From the NCBI RefSeq assembly GCF_004917065.1, contig NZ_SSYA01000002.1:1487749-1551748 (forward strand): DNA of 64,000 nucleotides. Reading direction: 5' to 3'. The notes beneath the pieces are model-generated. The model did no database searches. It saw only the letters and a program-made list of their open reading frames with translations, and was not told the origin of the DNA. The translations under genes were made by a program, and so were the position numbers. The stretch is from Geomonas ferrireducens (GTDB lineage: Bacteria > Desulfobacterota > Desulfuromonadia > Geobacterales > Geobacteraceae). Numbering within the stretch: the first letter of the stretch is position 1; every line of letters starts with the position of its first letter. Positions 1 to 14,475 of this stretch are shown here, piece by piece.

Positions 1-159
1 GAGCGACGCCGCACGCGCCTGGTCCTGAAGATGCTCGCGGGTCGCCTGGGTCATCGAGCTCTCGAGGCTCTCGGAGAGGTAGACGTAGAGCCCGGCCCCG
101 AGGAAAAGAACGAGCGCCAGGTAGGACGCCATCAGCTTCCAGCGAAAGCCCCCTCTCAT
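1..159 (-). CDS. Sensor histidine kinase, N-terminal fragment (PhoR-like)
   Basis: Only the first 53 codons are in the window; the gene runs off the left edge. The translation starts MRGGFRWKLMASY and goes straight into a hydrophobic membrane segment (LALVLFLGAGLYVYL), followed by a polar, probably periplasmic stretch. Its ATG overlaps the stop codon of the upstream response regulator (ATGA), the usual arrangement of a translationally coupled two-component operon. No catalytic domain is visible, so the kinase call rests on the membrane-anchored N-terminus plus position. Confidence 0.7.
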   Translation of the reverse strand, partial: MRGGFRWKLMASYLALVLFLGAGLYVYLSESLESSMTQATREHLQDQARAASL

Positions 160-836
160 CCCTCCTCCAGCTTGTAGCCGAAGCCGCGCACCGTCTTGAT
201 CATCTCCCCGGCGCTACCTAGCTTCGTGCGCAGGCGGGTCATGTGCGTATCGACGGTGCGGGTGTCGCCGACGTAGCTGTACCCCCAGACGTTCTGCAGC
301 AAAAGCTCACGGCTCTGCACGCGGCCGATGCGCTCGGCAAGATTCATGAGGAGCTTGAACTCCGTGGAGGTGAGGGTCACCTCCTCGCCGGCCACCTCGA
401 CCCGGTGCCCCTCGGTGTCGATGTAAAGCCCCCCCACCGATATGTTTGCGCTCTTTGTCCCCTGCTCCGTGCTGCGCCTAAGCACCGCACGCACCCGGAG
501 CATCAGCTCGCGGGTGGAGAAGGGTTTCACCACGTAGTCGTCCGCCCCCATCTCGAAGCCGACCACCCGGTCGATCTCCTCTCCCTTGGCGGTCAGCATG
601 ATGATCGGGATCCCCGCCGTATGCTCCGCCCCCTTCAGGATGCGGCAGACCTCGGTCCCCATCATCCCCGGGAGCATCAGGTCCAGAAGGATCAGGTCGG
701 GCCTTAGGCGCCTCGCCTCGGCGAGCCCGAGGCTGCCGTCCTCCGCGATCACGCAGCTGTACCCCTCCTTTTCCAGGTGGAAGGCCACCAGTTCGGCCAG
801 GTCCCGTTCGTCCTCAATTACCAGTACTGTCGGCAT
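156..836 (-). CDS. PhoB/OmpR-family response regulator
   Basis: This is a 226-residue two-domain DNA-binding response regulator. The receiver domain (about residues 3-118) has the acidic pocket E8-D9, phospho-acceptor D52 in LLDLMLPG, T82 and K104 in VVKPF. The C-terminal OmpR-type winged helix (about 130-224) carries TSTEFKLLMNLAE and ends in RTVDTHMTRLRTKL and VRGFGYKLE. It is translationally coupled to the histidine kinase fragment at the left edge, its likely partner. The domain style is closest to PhoB, but no phosphate-transport genes are in view, so the specific signal is not assigned. Confidence 0.93.
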   Translation of the reverse strand: MPTVLVIEDERDLAELVAFHLEKEGYSCVIAEDGSLGLAEARRLRPDLILLDLMLPGMMGTEVCRILKGAEHTAGIPIIMLTAKGEEIDRVVGFEMGADDYVVKPFSTRELMLRVRAVLRRSTEQGTKSANISVGGLYIDTEGHRVEVAGEEVTLTSTEFKLLMNLAERIGRVQSRELLLQNVWGYSYVGDTRTVDTHMTRLRTKLGSAGEMIKTVRGFGYKLEEG

Positions 837-938
837 GTTCCTCGATCCTTTCCTTACTCATCAGGGCGATTGCACCGCATATTCAACGACTGCACCGTTA
901 AAGTCAACGACTAATGAAATCGCCCCCGCCGCGACCGG

Positions 939-1676
939 TTATTGCAGCTTGCTGAGGATAAAGGAGGCGAGAAAGCCGAGCGTCGTCACGAGCCCCACCA
1001 CAGCTCCACCCTCCTCGTAGGCCTCGGGCATCATGGTGCTCGCCAGCATGGTGAGGATGGCGCCTGCCGCGAAGGCCTGGATGCCGCCGATCAGGTTACC
1101 CGAGGCATCGGCGAGAAAGAGGTAGCCGCAGAGGGAGCTCAGGGCGGAGACGACGACCACGGCGCTCCACAGGCCGAAGATGTAGGCCGCCGAGTGCCCA
1201 GCCTTCTTCATGCCGGCCGCCGCCGACAGCCCTTCCGGGATGTTGCTGAGAAAGACGGCGACCACCATCACCACGCCAACGCTCCCCCCCTTGATGAGAC
1301 TCACCCCGATCGCCACCGACTCGGGGATGCCGTCCATCAGGGCGCCGATGGCGATCGCCGTCGCCGAGCCCCCCTCCTGCTGCCCCTGCGAACGCTTGCG
1401 GTGCTTACCGCCGTGCCTTTGCACCGCGACGTCGGCGCCGAAGAAGAGCACCGCACCGAGCACGAGGCCGATGGCCGCCGCGTCGAAGCCACCGCTTTCA
1501 AATGCCTCCTGCATCAGTTCGAAGGCAAGCGAGGAGATGAGCACCCCGGCACCGACGGCCATGACGATGGCGACCACCCGTTTGGAGGCCGACGCGTAGT
1601 AACCGACACCGGCGCCGACCAGGAGTGCGATCCCCCCTACGAATCCCCAAAAACCGGCCCAAAGCGCTCCGTTCAT
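939..1676 (-). CDS. ZIP family metal transporter
   Basis: The likely start is the ATG at 1676 (MNGALWAGF), preceded by a purine-rich RBS (AGGGGGAG); a longer frame upstream to 1826 lacks membrane character. The 245-residue product has about eight hydrophobic segments. It contains the ZIP signatures in helices IV-V: ALMDGIPESVAIG and FLSNIPEGLSAAAG, with the conserved polar/acidic residues that bind divalent metal. A His/Lys-rich loop (RHGGKHRKRSQGQQ) lies in the central variable region, as is typical of ZIP proteins. It probably imports Zn2+ or Fe2+ across the inner membrane; the metal cannot be decided from sequence. Confidence 0.88.
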   Translation of the reverse strand: MNGALWAGFWGFVGGIALLVGAGVGYYASASKRVVAIVMAVGAGVLISSLAFELMQEAFESGGFDAAAIGLVLGAVLFFGADVAVQRHGGKHRKRSQGQQEGGSATAIAIGALMDGIPESVAIGVSLIKGGSVGVVMVVAVFLSNIPEGLSAAAGMKKAGHSAAYIFGLWSAVVVVSALSSLCGYLFLADASGNLIGGIQAFAAGAILTMLASTMMPEAYEEGGAVVGLVTTLGFLASFILSKLQ

Positions 1677-1846
1677 GGCTCCCCCTTCGGCGACGGCGCG
1701 GTCGCCCCTTGTGAATCCGGGAATTGTATCAGCATGTCGCGGCACGGCGCGGGGGGCAATTAAATTAGTGACGTTAAACTTTTGTCGGTTATACTGCTCC
1801 AGGTGTCGGGCTAGCGACACCCACACATCTACGCGTCGAGGCGACG

Positions 1847-4450
1847 ATGGCCAAGAAAATCAGTGACTACGGCATCATCGGGAACCTGCAGTCGGCGGCA
1901 CTTGTCGGTCAGGACGGCGCCATCGACTGGCTCTGCCTGCCGCGCCTGGACTCCCCGAGCGTCTTCGCGGCGCTCTTGGACGAGGAGCGCGGCGGCACCT
2001 TTTCGGTCACGCCGGAGGGAGAATGGGATTCCCTTCTTTCCTACGAGGAGGACAGCAACGTCCTGGTCGGGAGATTCCGCACCCGTGACGGCAGCTACAC
2101 CCTCACCGACTTCCTCACCATCCCCGAACCGGATGCCGCAGGCGGGGAGCGCGACTTCGTGCTCCTGCGCCTCATCAAGGTGGAGCGGGGGACGGTCGAC
2201 GTCCGGGTCCGCTTCGCCCCGCGCTTCGACTACGGCAGGACCGTTCCGGAGTTTGCCCACTTCCCCGGGCGCGGCGTGGTTGCCGCGGCGGGGGGGGCGT
2301 GCCTCGCCCTCTCCTCTACGCGCTCCCTGACCGTGCACGCCGGGGAAGCCGCGGGGATCTGGAAACTTCGGGCCGGGGAGCGGGCCGTGCTCCGCCTGCA
2401 CTACGGCGCGCGCGAGCCCGATCCACTTCCCGAGGGGCGCGCCGAACACCTCCTGGTGCAAACGCTCGCCTTCTGGCGCGACTGGCTGCACGAAAGCGGC
2501 ACCGGCTTCTACAACGAGCTGGGTCAGCACCGCGTGCCGGTGATCCGCTCGCTGCTGACGCTGAAGCTCCTCTGCTTCGAGCCGCAGGGGACCATGGCGG
2601 CCGCCGCCACCACCTCGCTTCCCGAGGAGATCGGCGGGGTGCGCAACTGGGATTACCGCTACTCATGGGTGCGCGACACCTGCATGGCGCTTACCGCGAT
2701 GTTCGAGGTGGGACACGTCGAGGAGGTGCAGGGGTACCTAGACTGGCTGGAGCAGGTGATCAGGAAGGGAAGGCGCAACGAACTGCAGGTGATGTACCGC
2801 ATGGACGGCTCCTCGGACCTTGCGGAATCGTCGCTGCCGCATCTGCGCGGCTACCGCGAGTCGCGGCCGGTGCGGGTGGGAAACCTCGCCGCCCGGCAGA
2901 AGCAGTTCAGCATCTACGGTCACGTGCTGATCGCCGCCCATCTCGTCGCGAGCAGAAACCGCGGTATCGATCCGGAACTCTGGCACGGGCTGACGCTCAT
3001 GTGCGACTTCGCCCGGGACCACTGGCGCGAGCCGGACTCGAGCATCTGGGAAATGCGCGGCGGGACGCGCCACTTCGTCCACTCCAAGGCGATGTGCTGG
3101 GTCACCCTGGACCGCGGGCTGCGCATCGCGCGGCACCTGGGGCTTCAGGCGGGCGCCGGGTGGGAAGAGCCGCTAAAGGAGATCAGGGACGAGGTGTTTG
3201 CCCGCGGCTGGAGTCCCCGCCTGCAGTCCTTCGTGCTCAACTACGACGGCGAACTCCTCGATGCAAGCGCCCTCCTCATGTCGATAAACGACTTCATCGC
3301 ATACGACGATCCGAAGATGCTCGCCACCGTCGACGCCCTGCGCCGCGATCTCGCCCTGGACGGTTTCCTCTACCGCTACCATGGTGACGACGGCCTCCCG
3401 GGCCGGGACGCCACCTTCCTCGCCTGCACCCTCTGGCTCGTCACGAACCTCGCCAAACAGGGGGAGATCGAGGAGGCCGACCTGCTCCTCTCCCTGGTGG
3501 ACCAGGTGGGGGGACACCGGCACCTCCTCGCCGAGGAGTACGACCCGAGGTGGCAGGAGCAGCTCGGCAACTTCCCGCAGGCCTTCAGCCACGAGGCGTA
3601 CCTCGTCGCGGCGACCGCGGTGGCGAACGCGCGGGCCGACGAGCGGAGAAAGCCGCTCAACGAGCAGGCGCTCGCCCCTGCCCCCTCCGGCGGACCCGCG
3701 CCGGAGGCCGAGGAGATAGCGGCCCTTGCCGCCGAAGCGGCCGCCGCGTTGGCCTCCCCCCATCCCGACTACCGGCCCCTCACCGAAAGCGGGATGCAGG
3801 AGCGCCTCACCGCGCTACTCTCACGCCTGGCGGTTTTTCCCCTGGAAGGCCTGACGGCAAGGGAGGAGCAGATCTCCTTCTGGTGCAACCTGCACACCCT
3901 GCTCGTTCTTTACGGCATCCTCTCCCTCGGGGTGCGCAGCTCGGTACAGGAGGTAGCGCGCTTCTACCGCAGGGTCGGGTGCCGCATCGGGAGGGAAGAG
4001 TACAGCGCGGAGGTGGTGCTGCACGGCATCCTGCGCGGCAACCGTCCGGCACCCGGGCGGCTCATCTCACCGCTCCCACCGGGCGACCCGCGCCTTGCCC
4101 ACGCGATCCGTCCCGGCGACCCGCGCGTTCTTTGCGCCGTCTTCACCGGCACGGTCTCCTCCCCCGCCATCACCGTTTTGTCACCGCGCTCCCTGGATAG
4201 CGACCTGGACGCCGCGGTCCGGCGCTACCTGGAGCGCGAGGCGCACTTCGATCTCGCCGGGAGAAGGATCGTCCTGCCGCGTCTTTTCCGCTGGTACGAC
4301 GACCTGGGAAGAACCGAGCACGACGTGGCCGTGTTCGCGGCGGGCTTCGCCGCGGAAAAGATCGCGCAGGAGATCAGGGAGCACCCGGAATCCTTCCGCC
4401 TTGAGTACGCGCCGTACGACTGGCGGCTGTCCCGCAATGAGGGGGAATAG
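1847..4450 (+). CDS. GH15 glucoamylase/trehalase-like enzyme fused to a C-terminal DUF547-like domain
   Basis: This is an 867-residue protein starting at an ATG behind GAGGCGACG. Residues 1-610 form a glycoside hydrolase family 15 protein: the N-terminal domain begins KISDYGIIGNLQSAALVG, and the catalytic (alpha/alpha)6 barrel has TTSLPEEIGGVRNWDYRYSW and the C-terminal GNFPQAFSHEAYL, typical of glucoamylases and bacterial trehalases. After an Ala/Glu-rich linker (about 615-650), the remainder looks like a DUF547 domain: FWCNLHTLLVLYGIL, EVVLHGILRGNRP, a DPRVLCAVFTGTVSSP block and LPRLFRWYDDLG. GH15 proteins usually end near residue 600-670, so the extension is notable. The gene is separated by 2 nt from the downstream enolase-superfamily gene, implying an operon. 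Substrate is unknown; trehalose or an alpha-glucan are candidates. Confidence 0.88.
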   Translation: MAKKISDYGIIGNLQSAALVGQDGAIDWLCLPRLDSPSVFAALLDEERGGTFSVTPEGEWDSLLSYEEDSNVLVGRFRTRDGSYTLTDFLTIPEPDAAGGERDFVLLRLIKVERGTVDVRVRFAPRFDYGRTVPEFAHFPGRGVVAAAGGACLALSSTRSLTVHAGEAAGIWKLRAGERAVLRLHYGAREPDPLPEGRAEHLLVQTLAFWRDWLHESGTGFYNELGQHRVPVIRSLLTLKLLCFEPQGTMAAAATTSLPEEIGGVRNWDYRYSWVRDTCMALTAMFEVGHVEEVQGYLDWLEQVIRKGRRNELQVMYRMDGSSDLAESSLPHLRGYRESRPVRVGNLAARQKQFSIYGHVLIAAHLVASRNRGIDPELWHGLTLMCDFARDHWREPDSSIWEMRGGTRHFVHSKAMCWVTLDRGLRIARHLGLQAGAGWEEPLKEIRDEVFARGWSPRLQSFVLNYDGELLDASALLMSINDFIAYDDPKMLATVDALRRDLALDGFLYRYHGDDGLPGRDATFLACTLWLVTNLAKQGEIEEADLLLSLVDQVGGHRHLLAEEYDPRWQEQLGNFPQAFSHEAYLVAATAVANARADERRKPLNEQALAPAPSGGPAPEAEEIAALAAEAAAALASPHPDYRPLTESGMQERLTALLSRLAVFPLEGLTAREEQISFWCNLHTLLVLYGILSLGVRSSVQEVARFYRRVGCRIGREEYSAEVVLHGILRGNRPAPGRLISPLPPGDPRLAHAIRPGDPRVLCAVFTGTVSSPAITVLSPRSLDSDLDAAVRRYLEREAHFDLAGRRIVLPRLFRWYDDLGRTEHDVAVFAAGFAAEKIAQEIREHPESFRLEYAPYDWRLSRNEGE

Positions 4451-4452
4451 AG

Positions 4453-5547
4453 ATGAGAAACGTGGTGGAAAGGGTCGAGGTGAAGGCGTACCGCATCCCG
4501 ACCGAGGAGCCGGAGTCCGACGGCAGCTGCCAGTGGGACGAGACCGTCATGGTCGCGGTGCACCTTTACTGCAAGGGGGTGCGAGGGTTCGGCTACAGCT
4601 ACGCGCATGAATCGGCGGCGATGCTCGTTCGCGACCGGTTAGGGGAAATCGTGCGCGGGCGTGACCCCATCGACATCCCCGGCTGCTGGCTCGCCCTGAA
4701 CGGCGCGCTTCGCAACCTCGGGGACGCCGGCATCGGCATGATGGCCGTCGCCGCGGTGGACGCGGCACTTTGGGACCTGAAGGCGCGCCTGCTCGAGCTC
4801 CCGCTCGTCTCGCTCATCGGGGCCGCGCGCGAAAGCGTCCCGGTCTACGGCAGCGGCGGCTTCACCTCCTACACGGTCGAGAAACTGCAGCGCCAGCTCG
4901 CCGGGTGGGTGGAGTGCGGCATAGGCAGGGTGAAGATGAAGGTGGGGCGCGACGCCGGGGCCGACCCGGAGCGCGTCGCCGCGGCGCGCCGGGCGATCGG
5001 CCCGGAGGCGGAGCTCATGGTGGACGCAAACGGCGGCTACGCGCGCAAGGAGGCACTGCGCCTTGCCCGCATCTTCGCCGAACAAGGGGTCACCTGGTTC
5101 GAGGAGCCGGTGCCGCACCGGGACCGGGAAGGGCTCCGCCTCGTCAGGGATCTCGCCCCCGAGGGGATGGAGGTCTCCTGCGGCGAGTACGGCTTCAACG
5201 CGCGCTACTTCCTCGACCTTTTGCGCGACGGCTGCGTCGACGTCATGCAGGCCGACGCCACCCGCTGCGGGGTCACCGGCTTCCTGGAGGCCGCCGCCCT
5301 CTGCCGGGCATGGCAGATCCCCCTCTCCTCGCACTGCGCCCCCGCCCTGCACCTGCACCTTTGCTGCGCGGCGGCGCCGGTGCGCCACCTTGAGTATTTT
5401 CACGACCACGTACGGATCGAACGGATGCTCCTCGACGGGGTCATAGAACCCCGCGACGGCGCCCTCTTCCCCGATTTGTGGCGCCAGGGGCACGGCCTTT
5501 CCCTTCGGGAGGACGAGGCGAAGCGCTTCGAGATCCGACCGCTGTAA
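4453..5547 (+). CDS. Enolase superfamily (mandelate racemase/muconate lactonizing type) enzyme
   Basis: This is a 364-residue TIM-barrel enzyme of the MR/MLE group. The N-terminal capping domain is followed by the KxK base motif (RVKMKVG), the first metal ligand in MVDANGGY, the second Glu in WFEEPVP, the third in SCGEYG, and a late His (SSHCAPALHLH) that could act as general acid/base. This matches acid-sugar dehydratases or epimerases, which abstract a proton alpha to a carboxylate with Mg2+. It sits 2 nt after the GH15 gene and 14 nt before the FAD/Fe-S oxidoreductase, so a sugar-acid pathway is a plausible inference. The exact substrate is not predictable. Confidence 0.88.
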   Translation: MRNVVERVEVKAYRIPTEEPESDGSCQWDETVMVAVHLYCKGVRGFGYSYAHESAAMLVRDRLGEIVRGRDPIDIPGCWLALNGALRNLGDAGIGMMAVAAVDAALWDLKARLLELPLVSLIGAARESVPVYGSGGFTSYTVEKLQRQLAGWVECGIGRVKMKVGRDAGADPERVAAARRAIGPEAELMVDANGGYARKEALRLARIFAEQGVTWFEEPVPHRDREGLRLVRDLAPEGMEVSCGEYGFNARYFLDLLRDGCVDVMQADATRCGVTGFLEAAALCRAWQIPLSSHCAPALHLHLCCAAAPVRHLEYFHDHVRIERMLLDGVIEPRDGALFPDLWRQGHGLSLREDEAKRFEIRPL

Positions 5548-5561
5548 CGCCGGGAGGAACC

Positions 5562-8468
5562 ATGAGCAAAAGGGAAGCAAACGAGAGCGAGCTGCAAAGC
5601 ATGAACGCGAAGGCCCTGGAGGCGGCGCTCAGGGAGGCGGTCGACGGCGAGGTCCGTTTCGACAATACAAGCCGCGCCCTCTACGCGACCGACGCCTCCA
5701 ACTACCGCCAGATACCGATCGGCGTGGTGCTCCCGAAAACGACCGACGCCGTGGTGCGGACCCTGGAGGTCTGCCGCCGGCACGGCGCTCCCGTCGTCTC
5801 GCGCGGCGGCGGCACCGCCCTATGCGGGCAGACCTGCAACGCCGCCGTGGTCATCGACCACTCGAAGTACCTGCGCGGCATCCTGGAGATCGACCCGGAG
5901 AAAAGGACGGCGCGCGTGCAGCCGGGTGTCGTCCTCGACCAATTGCGGGAAGAGACCGAGAAGTTCCACCTGACCTACGGCCCCGACCCCGCCACCCACA
6001 CCCACAACACCTTCGGCGGCATGATCGGCAACAACTCCTGCGGCATCCACTCGGTGATGGCCGGTCGTACCGCGGACAACGTCATCGAGATGGAGGTGAT
6101 CACCTACGACGGGGTGCGCATGAAGGTGGGAGCGACTCCCGAGGAGGAACTCACCCGCATCATCGCGGCAGGCGGGAGGCGCGGCGAGATCTACGCCGGG
6201 CTGCGCGCGCTGCGCGACGACTACGCGGAACTCATCCGGCGCCGCTACCCGAAGATCCCGCGCCGGGTCTCCGGGTTCAACCTTGACGACCTCCTCCCCG
6301 AGAACGGCTGCAACGTGGCGCGCGCCCTGGTCGGAACCGAGGGGACCTGCATCACGGTCCTCGAGGCGACGGTGCGCCTCGTACACTCCCCGCCGGCGCG
6401 CACCCTTTTGGTGCTCGGCTACCCGGACGTCTTTTCCGCCGCGGACCACGTCACCGAGCTGATGGCGTTCGAGCCGGTCGGGCTCGAGGGTCTTGACGAG
6501 CTCCTCATTCATTTCATGAAGAAAAAGAAGCTGCACCCGGAGGACGTGCAGCTCCTCCCCGAGGGGAAGGGATGGCTTCTGGTCGAGTTCGGCGGCGACA
6601 CCAAGAAGGACGCCGACGCCAAGGCGCGCCGGGCGATGGATAAGCTCGGCCGCCAGGCGAATCCTCCCTCCATGAAGCTCTTCACCGACGCGAAGGAAGA
6701 GAAGATGGTCTGGGAGGTGCGGGAGTCGGGCCTTGGTGCCACGGCGAACGTCCCGGGGGTTCCGCTTGGCTGGCCGGGATGGGAGGACGCCGCCATCCCC
6801 CCCGAGAAGCTCGGCCCCTACCTGCGCGAGTTCCGGGCCCTCCTCGACCGGCACGGGCTCATCGCCTCGCTCTACGGCCACTTCGGCCAGGGGTGCATCC
6901 ACTGCCGCATCTCCTTCGACCTCTTCACCCACCAGGGGGTGGCGAACTTCATGGCCTTTCTGGACGAGGCGACCGACATGGTCGCCCGTTACGGCGGCTC
7001 CTTCTCCGCCGAGCACGGCGACGGGCAGTCGAAGGCTATGTACCTGGAGAAGATGTACGGCCCGGAGCTCGTCGAGGCCTTTCGCCGCTTCAAGGAGTTG
7101 TGGGACCCGGAGTGGAAGATGAACCCCGGGAAGGTGGTCGAGCCGTACCGCCCCGACCAGAACCTGAGGCTTGGCACCGATTACAACCCGTGGCAGCCCG
7201 AGACCCGCTTTCGCTACCCGCACGACGACGGCAGCCTGCCGCGCGCCGTCTTGCGCTGCGTCGGCGTCGGCAAGTGCCGCCGCGACCGCGACGCCTTCAT
7301 GTGCCCGAGCTTTCTCGCAACCCTCGAGGAAAAGCACACCACCCGCGGGCGCGCCCGCGTCCTTTTCGAGATGTTCCGGGGCGACTTCCTCTCCGACCGG
7401 TGGCAAAGCGCGGAGGTGCTCGACGCGCTCAAGTACTGCCTCTCCTGCAAGGGGTGCAAGACCGACTGCCCGGTGAACGTCGACATGGCGACCTACAAGG
7501 CGGAGTTTTTGTACCACCACTACCGGCACCGGCTGCGCCCCCTTGCCGCCTACTCCATGGGGCTCATCGGGATCTGGGGCGCCATCGGGGGGAGGTTCCC
7601 CGCTCTCGCCAATTTCGCGGGGCAGACCCCGGGGCTGCGCGCGATCACCAAGGCGGTCGCCGGGATAGCACCCGAGAGGAGCATGCCGCGCTTCGCCGAG
7701 GAGAGCTTCACCTCCTGGTACCAAAAGACGGCGCACCCCGCTTCCGAGGGACGCCCGGTCCTTCTCTACCCCGACCTCTTCAACGACTGTTTCTTCCCCG
7801 AGACCCTGAAGGCGGCCGTCGAGCTTTTGAGGCACTACGGCCTGCGGGTGATCGTCCCGAAAAAGCGCCCCCCCGCGGTACGCCCCCCCATCGACTACGG
7901 CATGCTCGATTACGCGAGGAAAAAGATCCTGCAGGCGGTCGACGAGCTGCATCCCTACGTGCGCGACGGGATACCGGTCCTCATCCTCGAGCCGAGCACC
8001 GCGGCGGTCTTTCGCGACGAGCTTCCCGAGCTCTTTCCGGAGCACGAGGACGGCAAGCGGGTGAGCGCCCTCACCTTTACCGTCGCGGAATTCATGAAGA
8101 AGGAGGGGCTCGTCCCGCCGAAACTCCAGGGCAGGCTCCTGTACCACGCCCACTGTCACCAGAAGGCGCTTTTGAACCCCGAGGCGGCCCGGGAGCTGAT
8201 CGGGAAGATGGGGCTTCTCCTCATCGAGCCCCAGAAAGGGTGCTGCGGCATGGCCGGCTCCTTCGGCTTCGAGAAGGAGAAGTACCAGATCTCCATGCGC
8301 ATCGGCGAGCTCGGCCTCCTCCCCGCGGTGCGCGACGCGCTCCCCACCGACTACATCGTGGCGGACGGCTTTTCCTGCCGCACCCAGATCCTGCAGGCGA
8401 CCAGCCGCAAGCCCATGCACCTGGTCGAGCTCATGCTCCTTGCCCTGAAACTGCGCGCCCCCATGTAG
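5562..8468 (+). CDS. FAD-linked and Fe-S-binding oxidoreductase (D-lactate/glycolate dehydrogenase-like)
   Basis: The start at 5562 is chosen because of the GGGAGGAA RBS; an 84-nt longer frame has none. The 968-residue protein has an N-terminal FAD_binding_4 domain (VSRGGGTALCGQTCNAAVVID, and THNTFGGMIGNNSCGIHS), an FAD-oxidase C-terminal domain (HGDGQSKAMYLEKMYGPE), then a ferredoxin-like module with cysteine clusters (CLSCKGCKTDCPV) and two CCG-type regions (HAHCHQKAL, KGCCGMAGSFG). This architecture oxidises 2-hydroxy acids and passes electrons to the quinone pool or another carrier. It is last in the operon with the GH15 and enolase-superfamily genes. Confidence 0.9.
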   Translation: MSKREANESELQSMNAKALEAALREAVDGEVRFDNTSRALYATDASNYRQIPIGVVLPKTTDAVVRTLEVCRRHGAPVVSRGGGTALCGQTCNAAVVIDHSKYLRGILEIDPEKRTARVQPGVVLDQLREETEKFHLTYGPDPATHTHNTFGGMIGNNSCGIHSVMAGRTADNVIEMEVITYDGVRMKVGATPEEELTRIIAAGGRRGEIYAGLRALRDDYAELIRRRYPKIPRRVSGFNLDDLLPENGCNVARALVGTEGTCITVLEATVRLVHSPPARTLLVLGYPDVFSAADHVTELMAFEPVGLEGLDELLIHFMKKKKLHPEDVQLLPEGKGWLLVEFGGDTKKDADAKARRAMDKLGRQANPPSMKLFTDAKEEKMVWEVRESGLGATANVPGVPLGWPGWEDAAIPPEKLGPYLREFRALLDRHGLIASLYGHFGQGCIHCRISFDLFTHQGVANFMAFLDEATDMVARYGGSFSAEHGDGQSKAMYLEKMYGPELVEAFRRFKELWDPEWKMNPGKVVEPYRPDQNLRLGTDYNPWQPETRFRYPHDDGSLPRAVLRCVGVGKCRRDRDAFMCPSFLATLEEKHTTRGRARVLFEMFRGDFLSDRWQSAEVLDALKYCLSCKGCKTDCPVNVDMATYKAEFLYHHYRHRLRPLAAYSMGLIGIWGAIGGRFPALANFAGQTPGLRAITKAVAGIAPERSMPRFAEESFTSWYQKTAHPASEGRPVLLYPDLFNDCFFPETLKAAVELLRHYGLRVIVPKKRPPAVRPPIDYGMLDYARKKILQAVDELHPYVRDGIPVLILEPSTAAVFRDELPELFPEHEDGKRVSALTFTVAEFMKKEGLVPPKLQGRLLYHAHCHQKALLNPEAARELIGKMGLLLIEPQKGCCGMAGSFGFEKEKYQISMRIGELGLLPAVRDALPTDYIVADGFSCRTQILQATSRKPMHLVELMLLALKLRAPM

Positions 8469-8598
8469 GCACGCGTCCTACATATCATTAGGACCAGCGT
8501 CGCTAGCTCGACGCCCTGGCACTGTGTTAAAGTTCGGCCCTAAGCTTTCAAAGTGTCGGCGCGATGGTACAATCACTGTCAGAAACAGGAGATCACGG

Positions 8599-9264
8599 TT
8601 GTCACACAGAAGGCTCGCTCTCATTCCTTTTGGAGCCACCTTGAGATTCATCTGCACAGCCATTACTTTGCTCTCTCTTGCCATCACCCTTCCGGTTTAT
8701 GCCGAGGAGCATCAAAAATTCACCGAGCTCCCGGGGACCCACGCCCTGATCAGCCAGCTGCGTGCCGGCGGCTTCGTGCTTTTCATGCGCCACGGAGCAA
8801 CCGACAGCAGCAAACCCGACCAGTTCCCCCTTACCGACCCAAACGACTGCTCGAAGCAGCGCCCCCTGACCGAGGAGGGGCGCCAGGTTGCCCGCTTCCT
8901 TGGGGAGACGCTGCGCCGTGGGAGGATTCCCGTGGACGAGGTCTACGCGGGACCGCTTTGCCGGACGAAAGAGACCGCACTTGCCGCCTTCGGCAATTTC
9001 AAGGTGAATCAGAAACTGATGACCACGACGAACCTCACCACCGAAGAAAAGGGTCCGTACCTGGATGAGCTGAGGCGCCTGCTCTCGTCCCCGGTAGCAA
9101 AGGGGAACCGCGTCCTGGTCGCGCACGCGCCCAACCTGGCCGACCTGATCGGTTACTTCCCGGGCCCCGAAGGGGTCATCGTAGTCTTCCAGCCCATGGA
9201 CAACGGCCGTTTCAACTACCTCGCCACCATCCCCCCCGCCGCCTGGGCGAAACTGATCAAGTAG
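8599..9264 (+). CDS. Secreted histidine phosphatase superfamily protein
   Basis: The catalytic RHG motif (LFMRHGATD) and the later His (VLVAHAPNLADL) mark the histidine phosphatase (phosphoglycerate mutase-like) fold; PLCRTKETA is also conserved. A TTG at 8599 is the preferred start because AGGAG lies 7 nt upstream and it gives a signal peptide (SHRR, then a hydrophobic run ending in VYA before EEHQ). A second TTG at 8641 and an ATG at 8524 are alternatives. The protein should be periplasmic. It lies 15 nt before the giant hybrid kinase and is probably co-transcribed with it; the substrate is unknown. Confidence 0.85.
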   Translation: MSHRRLALIPFGATLRFICTAITLLSLAITLPVYAEEHQKFTELPGTHALISQLRAGGFVLFMRHGATDSSKPDQFPLTDPNDCSKQRPLTEEGRQVARFLGETLRRGRIPVDEVYAGPLCRTKETALAAFGNFKVNQKLMTTTNLTTEEKGPYLDELRRLLSSPVAKGNRVLVAHAPNLADLIGYFPGPEGVIVVFQPMDNGRFNYLATIPPAAWAKLIK

Positions 9265-9279
9265 AGGGGAGTGGTTTCC

Positions 9280-14471
<5,192 letters not shown>

Positions 14472-14475
<4 letters not shown>

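Noticed and set aside
5820..8420. Long minus-strand frame inside the FAD/Fe-S oxidoreductase gene
   Set aside because: It is the antisense shadow of a high-GC gene; the plus-strand frame has complete domain motifs and the shadow has none. The same holds for other long antisense frames at 10498-11553, 11584-12897 and 12988-14346.
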